DNA from: Albula goreensis
Lineage: Eukaryota > Chordata > Actinopteri > Albuliformes > Albulidae
Reading direction: 5' to 3'
NCBI GenBank assembly: GCA_022829145.1
Contig: CM040764.1
Location: 6,991,144-7,055,143, forward strand
DNA length: 64,000 nucleotides
Shown: in pieces, positions 25,824 to 38,976 of the stretch
Numbering within the stretch: position 1 is the first letter of the stretch
Layout of the letters: every line of letters begins with the position of its first letter
The notes under the pieces: generated by a model
Told to the model about the DNA's origin: nothing
Database searches by the model: none
What the model saw: only the letters and a program-made list of their open reading frames with translations
Position numbers and translations under genes: made by a program

Positions 25824-28800
25824 AGAAATAACACTTTATTTGCTCAATAGATCTCCTCTTCCACAGTTGCTGAGATAACTGACATTTTACATTTTAAGCA
25901 TACATACAGATGGTTATTTACTGCAACACTTCATAACTAACAATTTTGTGAAAGCAGAGGCACACTTTGGTCAGAAACCAAACTTCATCCTTCTCATTAT
26001 AGACTTGGACTCAAACCCACATCCATCTTATGTGTTTCACATAGCTTCCAGATGTGAATTAAAAAAAACATGAAATCATGCAGAAAAACATTGGCACAAA
26101 TGACAACCTTATAAAACAGCTTGTTGTTACACGTGTTGGTCATGGTGACTCGAATAACCAGTTAGCAGCGTGTGCTGACAGGAATCCGACTGCAAGGATA
26201 CGAGAGAGTTTTTAACAGAGATCAAACCCGTCTTCACAGAACAGAGGGAAGAGGGTCACGTTTGAGACAAACCTCAGAGGGACAAGAAAAGTATATGCGC
26301 ATTTGATTTTTCGCTTATTAAAAACATTTAATCTGGAAAGAACATCATACGAGATGGTGTCTACGTGTTTGTTTTTAAACATGAAGAGGACTCAGGAGGG
26401 GAGCTGGAATGGGGGCGTGGCACCTCAACCTTTCAGACTGGTTACAAAAGAAAAACCTGGCAACGAGTTACAGTTTATTTATTAACAGCACTTAACTGCC
26501 TTTCAGGTTAAACGAAACCTAAGTTGTCAAATGAATCTGAAAGACCAGAATGTCCCATGAGACAAAGTTAACATACGTTGTAGTTACATTTATGCTCCTG
26601 ACATGGGCTAAGTGCCAAGTCTTGAGAAATTAGAGGTGTGATGAATCTTGCTGGTACTGATTTCCACTGAAATGGTAATGGTACTTCAGTAATCTGAACT
26701 TTCAGTATTCTGTACTGCTGCTGGGACCAAGGGCGGTCAAATACAGATAAAACACTGATTTAGAGCCAAATTCAAAAAGCAAATGGAGCTGGAACCAAAA
26801 AGTTTAAAATAATTCAAATCCCCATTCCTGACTGGAAATTATTTTAACATTTATCCTAGTCATTGCTCCCTTAGCATTAAAAAAAATGTAGTCCAGAGTC
26901 TTTAAAACCACTGAATGAAAACAATGGCTCCACACAGTTTCTGATTCATGTCATGAATGGCCTTGTAAGTCATAAGGACAAATGTGTAAAAGATGTTTTC
27001 TATTTCGCCTAAAGACAGTGTGAAATTTATCTCTGACTCAAAGCCTGGAGTATCTGAGAAACACACTGAGATATATTTATCCTGAAGTTGTCATTTACCA
27101 TGAGTCACATTTGTGCTCATTAGCCTACTACAGAAAGGGCTCTATTTAAGTCACACAAACTTGTATCAGGCCCTGTTGACCTGTGCATGTTTCGGCATTC
27201 TTCTGAATGAAGACATAGAAATGTGAAGATAACAAAAAATGTCACTCTGATCTAGATCTTTTTAGCTTTCAGACAGCCTGCCGCCTTCAGACCTTTAAAA
27301 GGAACCACACAATACTGTTACAGTATCAACATCCTGCACGTCATGTTCCTCTTTCAATGTGTACCTAGAATGTGTTCTTGGGTTTCGTTTTGTATGGTGT
27401 TTTGTTTTGGTGAGGTGGTGGCTCTGATGGTATTTGTGAAACAAGACTGCTGCTGTCTGCATGCTTACTGCCATTCCCATTTCGCCGCCGTACCCTGCTC
27501 TGCAGCGGTCTTTAAATGATCTGTACGTCTTTATGGGGGAACCATTTGTAGGACTAAAGAGACAGAGACAAATAATTCTGATCCACAGCCAGGAGCTGTT
27601 GAAGTGTGGGCTTGTATGCACTTGCAGTTGTTCCAGAGCACAATCGTTTACTGATAGGAGGTCCTAATCTAGACCTGATAGTGATATCTTTCACTTGGCA
27701 GAGGCCTGCGAAATTTCATATTTATTTGTATGATTTGAAGGTGGGTCCAAAGTTTCAATTTGAGTATTGGTCAAAAGAAATTATATTTTTAATTCAGGAG
27801 GGCTTTTGTCCATCTTTTAGATATTTCAAAAGGGTTGCCTTCACTGTCAGACATGAGAAGGGCTACGCTGTTTATAGATGTAGGCCCTGTGTAGTGCCTT
27901 CACCTGTCTTGCTGTGGCAGTTCTACCACTTCTCAGAGCAGGTAACCGGTCTGGGAATTTCCCTCGCTGTCATTAGCCATGAGTGACATCGCTCCTCGAA
28001 GTGGATTACAAACTCTTGCCCAATATCATGAATGTCAGATATCAAGTTTTTTAACCCAGCCCGAGGTCATGGGTGTCTCATTTCAAATGACAGGACGGGT
28101 CCCAGCGTTCTCTCGTTTCTTACTTTTCGTCATCGTCAACGTTTCAATTCGCCGAAGCCGTGCATGTGAACGGCGTGAGAATGGATGTTTGGGTTTGGGT
28201 TGCAGTAGGAATGAGATCTAACCATTTCAAATAAGACCGAGCAAACAGAACTAGACAGCGAGGTGGGGAGAGCTGTTCGGCGAGGTATCAAGTTACTTCT
28301 TCACATTCGGATACTCCTGTTCACAGCCCTTGCTTTGAGTCTGCTGCCCATCCTCCTCGTCTGTATTTGGATTTAGAGAAATGCTTTGTTCCACAGCAGA
28401 ACAGTCAGAGACCACATAAAAGCTGCGCAAAGACAATTCTGGGGAAAAACCCGCCCAGTCAGCTTTTACAAACACAAAAAAGTACACATCAGATGGAGGA
28501 GGTCCACCTTAACAGCTGCTTCCCCATTACCATCCTCGGGGCAGTCAGAGAAATGCACTCATGGCGGTTATATCCAGTGAAGCTGAGGGGTCTTTATGCT
28601 TTGGAAAAGTCCCACATTCCGAGCTGGGTGACTGGTTGCTTAGATTGTTGTTTTTTTTTTCTCCCCCAACTTTATTTTTCCAGACTGCAGCTCCTCCCTC
28701 TTTCACTTTGGCTGCGTTCCTCTGTTTCATGTATTCCTATGTGTGCAGTTATGACTAAACACTGTTATGATGAACACATCATCATAACCTAGAATAAAGG

Positions 28801-29562
28801 AACAGACTTAAGAGTAGGCCAGACTGAAAGAGGGACGTTAGTCTGATCATTTTTGCTGAGGTTTACTGAGCATTAAAACTAAAGATGGCTGAATCAGTAA
28901 ACAGTACACATTATCTGCTCTTGGAACCTTCTCATGGCTTCTAGTAAAAAACATAAAAATAAAAACTGGTACCCGTATTCAGAGTGAAACCTAAAACTCA
29001 ACATTCACCGCTTACTTCTCACCTGCGCACCTGGGGTTAATTACCTTCAACAGACACAATCCAACGGACTTGTTCCAGAAATGAGATATCTGACTTCCTT
29101 GTTCCTGTTGATAGGACGGTGTGACAGCTGTAAAGTTTGTCAGAAAAAAAGGCTTACAAGTCTTTAAGAAATGGCTATTTTAAATACAGTAAAGATTGTT
29201 TATTTTGACCAAGTTTTATTACACAGCATACAGAGTGGGTGAGGTAAATGGGTGTTGCTAGATCCTGTAAGGGCACACCTGGAATACAGGAGGTGAATAA
29301 AAACCAAACATACAGAAGGGTTTACACACTCATATGCACACACATTCGGCTGCTCACGGCCTTTACACAGGCTGATGGTTAAGACCATTACAGAAAGAAC
29401 TGTTGTGAAAGCAAAACTTTTATGGTGTGTTATTTTAAATATATGATTGCTGTTGTTTATCCTGTATGTTTCATTAAGTTAATCTTGTAGTACTAAAAGT
29501 TATCATTATATATATAATTATCTACAAAACATTATTATTAGTAGTTAGTAGTAGTACTCAAG

Positions 29563-29581
29563 TTTTTTTTTTTTTTTTTTT
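29563..29581. repeat. Poly(T) run
   Basis: A run of 19 T residues about 265 bases upstream of the TNFSF10 start codon. It adjoins an AT-rich TTA/TAG repeat patch. Confidence 0.9.
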
Positions 29582-29844
29582 ACAAAACCAGTCTGCAAAT
29601 TTCCTTGAATGCGAAGTGATCTTTGTTTTCTATGTTCACCAAACTTGGGACCATACATTTTGACAGTACTCCCACGCCAAAGCAAACAGATTAGCAGATA
29701 GTGAAATCGAAACACAGCGTTTCTCGAAAACATTCACCAGCGCTATTTCCTTGAGCATTGATCCAGCCCCGCCTCCAGGGTTTTCCTACTTCTAGGTGGA
29801 ATCAGACTGTGCCTGAGCTTTCGCCCTGAAAGTTTCAACAGCAA

Positions 29845-32401
29845 ATGGTCGTCATGCCTAGCTCATACACGATGCAGTGTCTGGGATTTGTTCTTCTGGC
29901 TGCTATATTACTGCAAACTGTCGGGTTTGCGGTCACTTTCATATACTTCAGCAACGTGTTGTCAACGGTAAGAGACTGAGGACGTTACTAGCTGCGCAAT
30001 ACTATACACGGGCAAAGTAAACAGTGTTTTACGAGCTTCGACTTAAAAAAAAATAGCTTAATACATATTAAAAAAAAAAGGAAAATAATCTGAATAATGA
30101 CAGCTAAATAATATCGGATAAATTGCAGCGTTTGATTGATTTGTGTTTAAACAGAATATTAGGTATCCAATGCTTAGAAACTGATATTTTTGCAAATGTG
30201 AAAAATGTTAAAACTTGTTACACTTAGGAGTGTATTTAGTGCTCAAGATTTTTGAGATTGGACTGCAGCCAGTGTTGCGAATAAGGAAGTAGAAGCACCA
30301 GTCAAGCAATCAACCACTGACTTGTTTTCAAGATAAGAACAGCAGTTGAATTCAACTTTCACGATTGGAAGTTTGAGAAAACTCAGACTCTGCCATGCAT
30401 ATGCATTATGCCTGCATTTTATTACATTATATAAGTATTAGACAAAACGTATGCGACAGGAAAGATGACACCAAATGTAAACAAAGTTATGTAAATATTG
30501 TAATAGGCAATGCATGTTTATGTCACTCACCCAGAGGTTTATCAGTTTGGGGTTTTTTTGTGTTTTGGAGGAAAAATGCATTCACAGCCAGCATTCACAG
30601 CCATTAAACCAAGTTTAAGTGCCACACTAAATAAAGTACCTGAAATTGCAGATGAAGGGAAGTTTCTCGCGGAGCAGCATATCATGTCTGATGCGGGAAA
30701 ATCTCAGAAACTTGGATTTCGGTACAGAGGGAAAAGACGACCCCTGCTGGCACATCACGCAACAGTTCCATTCGCTGATTGAAAAGGTCTGTACTATTGA
30801 AAGACGGGAAAAATCCAAGTCAATAAACAGAACTAGAGCTGATCATTGTGTTTATAGGAAACATTTTGCACAATATTAAACATGTTTTCCATAACGTTTC
30901 CTCATGTTTTACTGCTCTAACCAAGCATAATTTGATATCCTCACAGACAATGGCAAATCGCTTTGACAAGGAAATATCATCTGCAGTAAAAGGTAATGAT
31001 ATTAAGTTCAAGTAAAATAAATAAGTCTTTTGTGGTTTAACATCAATAAATTTAAAAGCAGCAGATTGTTATCAGCGGTTTTTTTGATAATGGTGCTCAT
31101 CGTTGGTCTCTTGCAGATGAGGTGTCCAGGTTTCTGCCAGCTTTGACGATGGAGGACCAGGGCTCGCCTCCTCGGCCTGAAATCGCGGCTCACATCACCG
31201 GGACTGTCTGGGCGCACACAGACGGACGGGAGGGTAAGTGCGAGTCAGCTGTCGAAAGAACCGTGACTCATCTGGACTACACATGCAGTCCAGCACATTT
31301 ATTGGAAGGCTTTTTGTTTTTTTGAGTAATTTAAATGGGCTTGTCCCACCTTGTCCACATGTGTTTTAGTTCAGTCCCAGCATCTACTGTGGTTTCGGAA
31401 TGTACTTTTTGTTTTTGCGGGCATTAGGAAAGACACACAAGTTTGTTCTATGTGGAAGTAAATCACAGTGTGAGTGCCTGATTAGACAAACAAAACACTT
31501 TTATGGGAAAATAAATTGGTGTTTGCTGAGTGTGCCCGATTAAAAACTTTTCCTGTGGTACAATTTCAACAGTAATTGCTAACTTCTTTTCCCCTCAGGA
31601 AAGTAATCTTACATTCCAGATCAATGCATGTTTGAAGTGATAATGACAAACTATAAATTCTACTCAGCAAATATTTGAACTTCAAAAAGTAACAGACACT
31701 GTTGTCTGTCAGATGTACACTTCAGTTCCTACATGTGATTACCTGCTCAGTTTTTCTCTGCTTCACACTTTTGCTTCTTTTTCTGTGTGTTCAACACAGA
31801 ACAATAGAAGCAGCTGTGCAGATAACATAACTCAAAAGTCATTCATTCTGAATTATATACATTTTCCATGACAGCTTCCAAGTCCCAAGCTTGTTGCGAA
31901 ATGTGAAAAACATGAAACTGTATCCAGTTTTTTGGCCCTTTTTCAACAGGACCGCCCACCAGGAAAGTTCTGGGCCAAAAGATTCAGTCCTGGGAGTCAG
32001 AGAGAGGCCTGGCCTTCCTCCGAAACGTAAAAATGAGCGAAGGGGAGCTTGTCGTCCCACAGGCCGGGCCATACTACCTGTACGCCCAGACGTACTTCAG
32101 GCACTCCAGATCCCTGGAGGGCGAGGGGGCTGACGGGGGCGAACATCCCGCCAGGTCCGAGCAGATGCTGCTGCAGTACATCTATAAGAAGGTGGCGTCT
32201 TACCCAGAACCCATCCTGCTGATGAAGAATGCCCGCACCACGTGCTGGTCCAAGAACGCAGAGTACGGCCTGTACTCCATCTACCAGGCCGGGGTGGCCC
32301 AGCTCAACGCCGGCGACCGCATCTTCGTGACGGTCAGCAACGTCAGCGCCGTCGACATGGACGAGAAATCCAGCTTCTTCGGCCTCTTCTTAGTCAGCTA
32401 G
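29845..32401 (+). CDS. tnfsf10: TNF superfamily member 10 (TRAIL)
   Basis: This type II membrane cytokine binds death receptors and triggers caspase-dependent apoptosis, as known for the family. Coding exons are 29845-29967, 30652-30786, 30947-30992, 31117-31233 and 31950-32401. Phases join without a break to 290 residues (human 281). There is a short cytoplasmic tail, a membrane helix at about 12-35, a stalk encoded by exons 2-4 and a C-terminal TNF homology domain from about residue 132 (AAHITG). Cys239 in the CWSKNAEYGLYSIYQ motif corresponds to the zinc-binding cysteine of the human trimer, and the last residues are FFGLFLVS. Asn271 lies in an NVS sequon. I chose the ATG at 29845 because it gives a short tail like that of human TRAIL, although a second in-frame ATG follows at codon 4. 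The exon 2 donor (gtctgt) is weaker than the others. Confidence 0.94.
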
Positions 32402-35400
32402 TGTTTGAGCTTCAGAGCTGGTTTTGAGGCTTTTTTTAAACGTTAAAATTTAACTGGGAACGCCCCAGGAGGGTGCAAGCCAGTCGAGAGATGGTGCTGG
32501 CCCGGCGACTGGTAAGGTCCGTATTTATCAGAAAGTAGCACCTCCCTGGCTTGGTATCCAGGGCCAGTGGATGGGGCTTCCCTCCTTAGGTCCTTGAAGG
32601 TAAAAAGATGGCAAATGAGAGATTGAAGGGTTAAATCTCCACAGCAAATGGAGGGAAAGTGCTGGACGAAGGACCAGGCAAAGGGGCGAGGCCAATGCTT
32701 GTAAAGACAGAGTAACAGTGCTGGGCACTGCAGAGAGGAAGGTAATGGACATTAACATTTTTTCTGGACTCAAACTCATAATGTCAAGAGAGTAATTATG
32801 AATATTTTCCATTATTTTTTTTTCAATCAGACATGAAAGAATGTAAACAAATGTATTTTAGGACCATATGGTGGTTTGTATGAATACTTCTGATCGTTCT
32901 GAGATTTCTATAAGCTGACATCTTTCAGTTTCACATACAAAATATTCAGCTATTATCAAGCACATCTGAGGAATCTGAAAATTGTTGAGTATTTTTTTAA
33001 GGAGCATTGTGGTTCCTGAAATAGCACCACCAGGAGTCAAACAGTGGAACTGCAGCCTTGATCCGTCTGCTGGCAGACACATGCGTATGGGAAAGCAAAA
33101 AAGCGGACATTGTAGCACTCATTCACGTGGCGACAACCAGAACAAGAATGGTTCCCCTCAGTTAAACTTGTGTACGTTTTTTTTGCACACCACTTAATTG
33201 TTTTTTGTTCTGCCAAAAGAGAGTAATTTCCAAACTCTCAAAGCACCACACTTTGCCCCCCACATTGAATAAAACAGACATGTTTCAAAAAGAGGGGTCT
33301 CCACTCAATATAGTAATTTGCAAGAGTATAATAGACTCCATTGTCTTTAAGCTTCTTAGTCTGGGTGCTTGTTTCATGTCCAAATATGGGCAGCAGTGGA
33401 ACTCCTGTAATGTGAAACTTGACCTCCACTGGTTATTAGCACAGTTGGAGATCTGCTCTTTGACTTGTTTAAGCTTGTCTGCATGTTAGGTAATGCATTC
33501 TTATTTTGGCTGGACAACACACTCGGCTGTTTATGCAAAGATGCAAAAAAAAAACTGAATGTATTTTTATATGTCATGAATGTGATGCTAAAGCCATAAA
33601 AATAAATGCTTTCGATCACATGATGCAGAATATTGTCACAACTGAGTATGCATCTGTTTGGTTGACAGGACTGGCTCAGCAACAAGGAGCAGCTGGCTCA
33701 CAGACACTAGAGCGCAGAGGCAATGTACATCCACTAATCTGTATATCATCTGAATGTACAAGTCTAATATGAGTCTTTTCAGGAAGTCCATCCAAAGGAC
33801 ATAAGGATCAGTATTGCCTGCAATGAAAAAGAGGTGGGTATTTATCAAACCTAGATGTCCAGTAAACTTGGCTTGCCTCTTAAATATCCAGCCACAGCCT
33901 AAACGCAACACCTGGAAATGTAAGCTAGAACCGAAGACGGAAGGCTTGGACTGTGTTTAAAGGAACCAGAAGCACAACAAGGTGCATCTACCTCCCCTGT
34001 GCCAAATCAAAGAGAAAATAAATGTGTGTGAACTGAATAGATGATCGTACCCTATCATTATACCTGCCTCTATGTACACCAATTACCCTGGTTCAGTTTC
34101 TAGCTGTCTGTATACACCATCGCTGCCAAAGTTGTACATTAAATCACAGTGAAATATTTTCTGTAGGGACACAAAAACAAATGTAATGACATTATCAAGA
34201 AACAGACCTAAAATTCTAAGTCATATATGTGATTGGGATAGGTAGTTGAGTTCAGAAGTTGGCTTCCTTGCCCAGCCGCGCTGTAAAGAGAGTCTCCTGT
34301 GCAAGGAAGCCGGACAAGGGCGGAGAGGAAGGAAGTTCCCCTTTCTGATCTGTCAAAAATGCCGACAAACAATGGGAACTGTTCAAACAGCATCATAACA
34401 CAGTGAAGACTTCTCAGCTCACGCTTGTAATTCAGTATGTTTCAGGCAGCAATGGGAGAAGGTGGTGTTACAATGCTATTTTAACAGTTCTCATTGAGAT
34501 AATGGCTAATATGACTTGACTGGGAAATTGATGGTTTCTCAATACGCAGCTGGGAGATCTGACGACAGACAGCGTGTACTGAATTTCAAATGAGCACATT
34601 CGTCATTGCACATACGGACAGGCTTCCCTGAGAAAAGAGAACCTGCTCCCAAACCTACATTACATCATTTATCGGCTCACCTCTGCGTGGGTGTGGTGAC
34701 TTTCTCCTCTTACATGCTCTGGTGATCAGTCACATGATGGATCTGGTTCGGTCATGGACATGTCTGCGGTGTCCATGAGAAGAATGACATCCTGTGACCT
34801 AGTCTCCCAGAGAGCTCTGCCCAACTACATTTATAATGGGTTTTTAAAGGTTAAAATAATACATTGTTCAAGTGCACAAAAGCATGACTACCCCTCTTAA
34901 AAAATTTGGAAAAACAACCCAAAGGCCCAGAGCTGTACTCACCTGACCTTTAACCTCCACCCACCACTTTATGCTCCATTGCAGACGGCCAGGGTACTTT
35001 TTTTTGGGGGCTCCCGTCGGCTGCATACAGGTAAGGCATCCATACAACAATGCAGTCTGCTGTTCAAGTCAGAAATGGAATGTGACTCCATCATCCAAAA
35101 GTCTGATAAACAATTTGTTAAAGCATCCACCAGAGAAACTACGATTGGCAAAGAAATCCAACAGGGTGACCATGATTGGCCATAGTGTCTCTCAGGGAAA
35201 AATCAGTAAGCACCTCTCATTCTCTATGCCCATGGACACCAGCTGTCCGACCTTGTCGGTTCTGTTTAAAGTCTGTAAATCAGTTAGACTTTGTACCCCT
35301 TAGGAGGATAGAATATGAAGGACTGGGGCCTATACTTTAACTGGACTGCATTTAACGGCCATTTTTATCTTCCCCTCTTGTACAATACCTGCTCTGGTAG

Positions 35401-37355
35401 ACATACCTTTTGCCTGGTCTGATTCCAATTATCCCCATTGATCCAGAGTATTTTTCCTTACAGTGGAAGCTTTCCTCTGACTACAAATGAAATCTATCGG
35501 CATTCAAGGACTTCAGAGGAAGTATTGAATGTTCTCCTACCCTCCAATCAATTTTTCAATTATGCAAATCCCCCATCTGGAAACTCTTTGTGTTTAAGCT
35601 CAGATCCATACACTTACCATGTGCTATATATCTCAATCATTGTCTCACACTGCCCTCTTGTGGTTGGAACTTGTACACACAGTCAATATGAATATAATAT
35701 TCACATGTGATCCACTGAGACCTGAACATGCTGGTAACACATTAGGATTTCTTACATGAATTATGGATACATCCTCTGTTCTGGAAGTTAATCCACAGGT
35801 AGCTGTGTGCTTCTGTTCTCTGTACCACAACCACGACAGCTATCCATTTCCATTACCCATTTAGGGGAGCACTTTTTAGTTGTACATAGCCTATCAGGCA
35901 CATTTTGAAAATATCTTTTTTGGCAGGTGTACCTCATCCTGGAGTTTGAAAATGGTGTCAAACAATGATCCAAGCAAAAATTCACATTTCAGTGAAAGTA
36001 AGCATTTTAGGTGGAAAATTAAATAAGTTAATTATTAATTAATAATTAAAGAAAATTAATTAAGACATGTGGCAAATTCTGTTCATAAACTTTATGTATG
36101 TGACAAGTAATAGGGGTATTACTTTTCCAAATAGCCCAGCTCATTTTCTGCTTCTGTTTTGCAGAGTATTTTTCCTTGAAAATCAGGAGGAAAAACTGGC
36201 TGGAATCAGCTTTCAAGTTAAAAATGACATCCTCAAGAAAGGAAATGAAGGCGGACTGCTTCGCGCGGCCGCACAGCCCACGGCTATGTGCAGCCATTTA
36301 CCCTGAATATTAATCACTTAACCAGAGGGAAATGAGACTGCCGCCTTCTCACCTGAGGTGCTGAAGCGCAGCCCTCGGCGAGCGCAGACCTGAGTCACTA
36401 CAGACGAGCTGTTTGGCTGCCACTGTCAGTGTGCCGAGATTGATGACAGAGACTGCAGTGCTGTCGAGCTATTAGCTATGAAATATCAAACACTCTGGCC
36501 ATTGCAGGTTAGCCTGGGTGTAGGCAGTTCCAGCTATAATAAATGTTGATCTGAAAACCACAGATCTGCCCACATTTCTTCCACTGTCTGTGACCCCACC
36601 CTTTAAACACAAATATCTGCTCAAAAAGAGAGCGCTACAACTCACTGGGTCAGAGGCAAAAATATTTGGGAATCAATAGTGCTACACACATGCACAAAAT
36701 GCAGGGCAGTGACAAACAGTAAAACTTGGAGCGGGATTTTTAATACAGTGAATGTCGATTTGAAAGTGACCGCTAAATTTAAAAGGGGGGAGGGTGGGGG
36801 TGAGGGAGAAGCGAGAGAGATTAATTATATTACCGTTATTAATTACACAGGCTTGCCCCAAATTCCCAACTATTACAGATTTGGAAAGACAACGAATCCT
36901 TCTTGGATAGGGACCTGCACAAATCTGGCAGCACAATGTGCTCCTGACTGTCGATGGAGAGTAGGGACAGAAAGTGAAATGGCAGTAAGAACCGGTGAGT
37001 AGTATTTCTCAATAACATTTCATATCTGTCCTGTTGTGCCATCATTTTGGTTGTGTTATTGGTTGTTGAAATGTCATGTACAACACCACTGAGGGGCTGG
37101 ACAATAAAAAATGACAAGCAAAAATAAATCATTTTTCAATGTTTACTTGTTATCAAAAATAGTTTTTTCCCCTCTAAGTCAACTAAACAGGAAAAGGTAC
37201 AGACTGGACACGAATCACATTTTTTTCCTATGGCTTCAAAGCACTACCTGACCACATTCACAGAAAATGACACCAGGTACAACTACAGAGCAGTGTGTGC
37301 CATTGGATCTGTCAGACAATACCTGCACATTCTTGCGGTGGTGCATGCCATATGC

Positions 37356-37379
37356 AAAAAAAAAAAAAAAAAAAAAAAA
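37356..37379. repeat. Poly(A) run
   Basis: An uninterrupted run of about 24 A residues in the intergenic region. Confidence 0.9.
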
Positions 37380-38651
37380 TCCAACCGCTTAAGGCCTAGG
37401 AGAACAAAACCAACGTAACATTCTGAAATGTACATTTTTGAGGAGGTTTGTGAAATATCCTGACCAAAAACATTTTGTATAATTTTCATCCTCCTTAGGA
37501 AAAAAAAAACCCAAAAATAAAAAAAACAAAAACAGATGGTTATTTGTCAGTGATGCGTTGAGAACAGAAATGAGACGGACCACCTATCATGTTTGTTGCT
37601 CTCCATTTTTCAGACTAGGGTAGACTTAGCATGCACACCCACTATGTTCTGGATCCTAAAACGGTGAGACATCTGTTTACCCCGCACGCAGAAATGCATG
37701 TGAACGCTCAGACATAATGAATCCTGACACTTCCCCTCCCCACCCCCCCACGCTCAAAGATTCCGACAAGACGGCTCTCGATCGTCAACACCCAACACAT
37801 CGCTATCGTGCTCTAAGGAACCATCCTCGATGCAAGTCATCGTCCTTCGGTTTCGTGTCATGGCTTGTAAACACAAATGGTGCTGCTGTGAGCTTTCTTG
37901 TGAATATGAACAAATGAGGGCTGGGGCCTGTGTGTGCGCATGGTGTGCTTATCCTTACACAAGTGTGGCGATATTGCTATGGTTACCAAAGTAGGTTCGG
38001 TTATTTGGCCTGTTAATCACTTTAGTATGCAAGCTCCCTGCCGACAAGAGACGGGGAAAAGGTCAGGAACACACCTGCCGATTAAGTGACCAGCTAGTCT
38101 ATTCTGTGCCTGCAGAATGCAACGTAAGACATTTGTTAATTACAGACCGATATCTAAAATATTAAAACATTGGTGTGACTATCTGACACTGGTTGCTGTA
38201 CTACATAAAAATCATTTCACATTCAGAAGAGTACAGGGAGATGGTAAGATAGATGGTAGGGTTATTTTCTCATTCTAGGAGATACATTACAGTGACGTTA
38301 CAGGTTTCTCAGAGCCATGAGGAGACAAACACGTTGCTTTTCAGACGGCAGAATGACACAAAGAGGACAAGTATTCACACGGACGCTGCACAGACTGCTT
38401 TGCTTTTTCAACCCCACATCTGGAGAAATGATACCTGACTGAACCAGAAAGACCTCTGTTTTAGTCCAGCAAACAACGCTTACATTGTCAACTTTTTTTA
38501 AAAAATGTGGTTTCAAACACAATTAAACGAGTGTGTGCACAACAGTGTAGACGCAGGTCTTTTCAGGACATTCTAGGTACCATTTCTTCAAAGTGTTAAA
38601 CCTTTAAAAGTTGATGACACACAAAGCATGACCCACAATAATGAGGTCAAG

Positions 38652-38657
38652 TTTATT
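38652..38657 (-). terminator. Candidate MSL2 poly(A) signal
   Basis: AATAAA on the minus strand, about 320 bases past the MSL2 stop. The neighbouring T run (minus strand) at 38693-38716 lies within the inferred 3' UTR. Vertebrate MSL2 often has a longer 3' UTR, so a more distal site is possible. Confidence 0.35.
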
Positions 38658-38692
38658 TTGCCAAAGTTCATGAAATATAAACCGTTTGAAGT

Positions 38693-38723
<31 letters not shown>

Positions 38724-38976
38724 AAATAAAAAAACATTTTAAAAAAAATCACAGTAGCGATGCTCTCTGCTTTCAAACCAGCATGAGCAGCATGTAAGAC
38801 AGAACGCACGACACAACTGATTTATAGACAGGAGCTTTGGCAATTACTACTGTTAATCTGAACTGGATCAGAACCATAGCTGCCTTATTGTAGTGAATGC
38901 CCCATTTTCCATAGCCCTCCTTAAGCATAAAAATATGAAGGAGGAGGAGGGTGAGCTTGTAGTCAGAGCTCAACAG

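Larger units (their letters stand above)
20588..29844. other. NCEH1-TNFSF10 intergenic region
   Basis: This region begins with the NCEH1 3' UTR. AATAAA candidates lie at 21219-21224 and 21437-21442. It also holds two SINE-like copies, a foldback element, A and T runs (22080-22102, 29563-29581) and a three-copy tandem repeat at 25731, each listed separately. The right end must contain the TNFSF10 promoter and 5' UTR. I see no other supportable gene, since open frames here are short and unrecognised. Confidence 0.6.
32402..38976. other. TNFSF10-MSL2 intergenic region and 3' UTRs
   Basis: The two genes converge here. The left part holds the TNFSF10 3' UTR, with AATAAA near 33265, 33600 and 34017. 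The right part (about 38650-38976) is probably the MSL2 3' UTR. An AT-palindromic patch (36028-36065) and A runs (37356-37379, 38693-38716) are present. No additional gene is supportable. Confidence 0.55.

Noticed and set aside
27295-27621. A 108-codon minus-strand open frame
   Set aside because: Not recognised, lacks splice support and lies in AT-rich intergenic sequence. A conserved noncoding element is possible but cannot be tested here.
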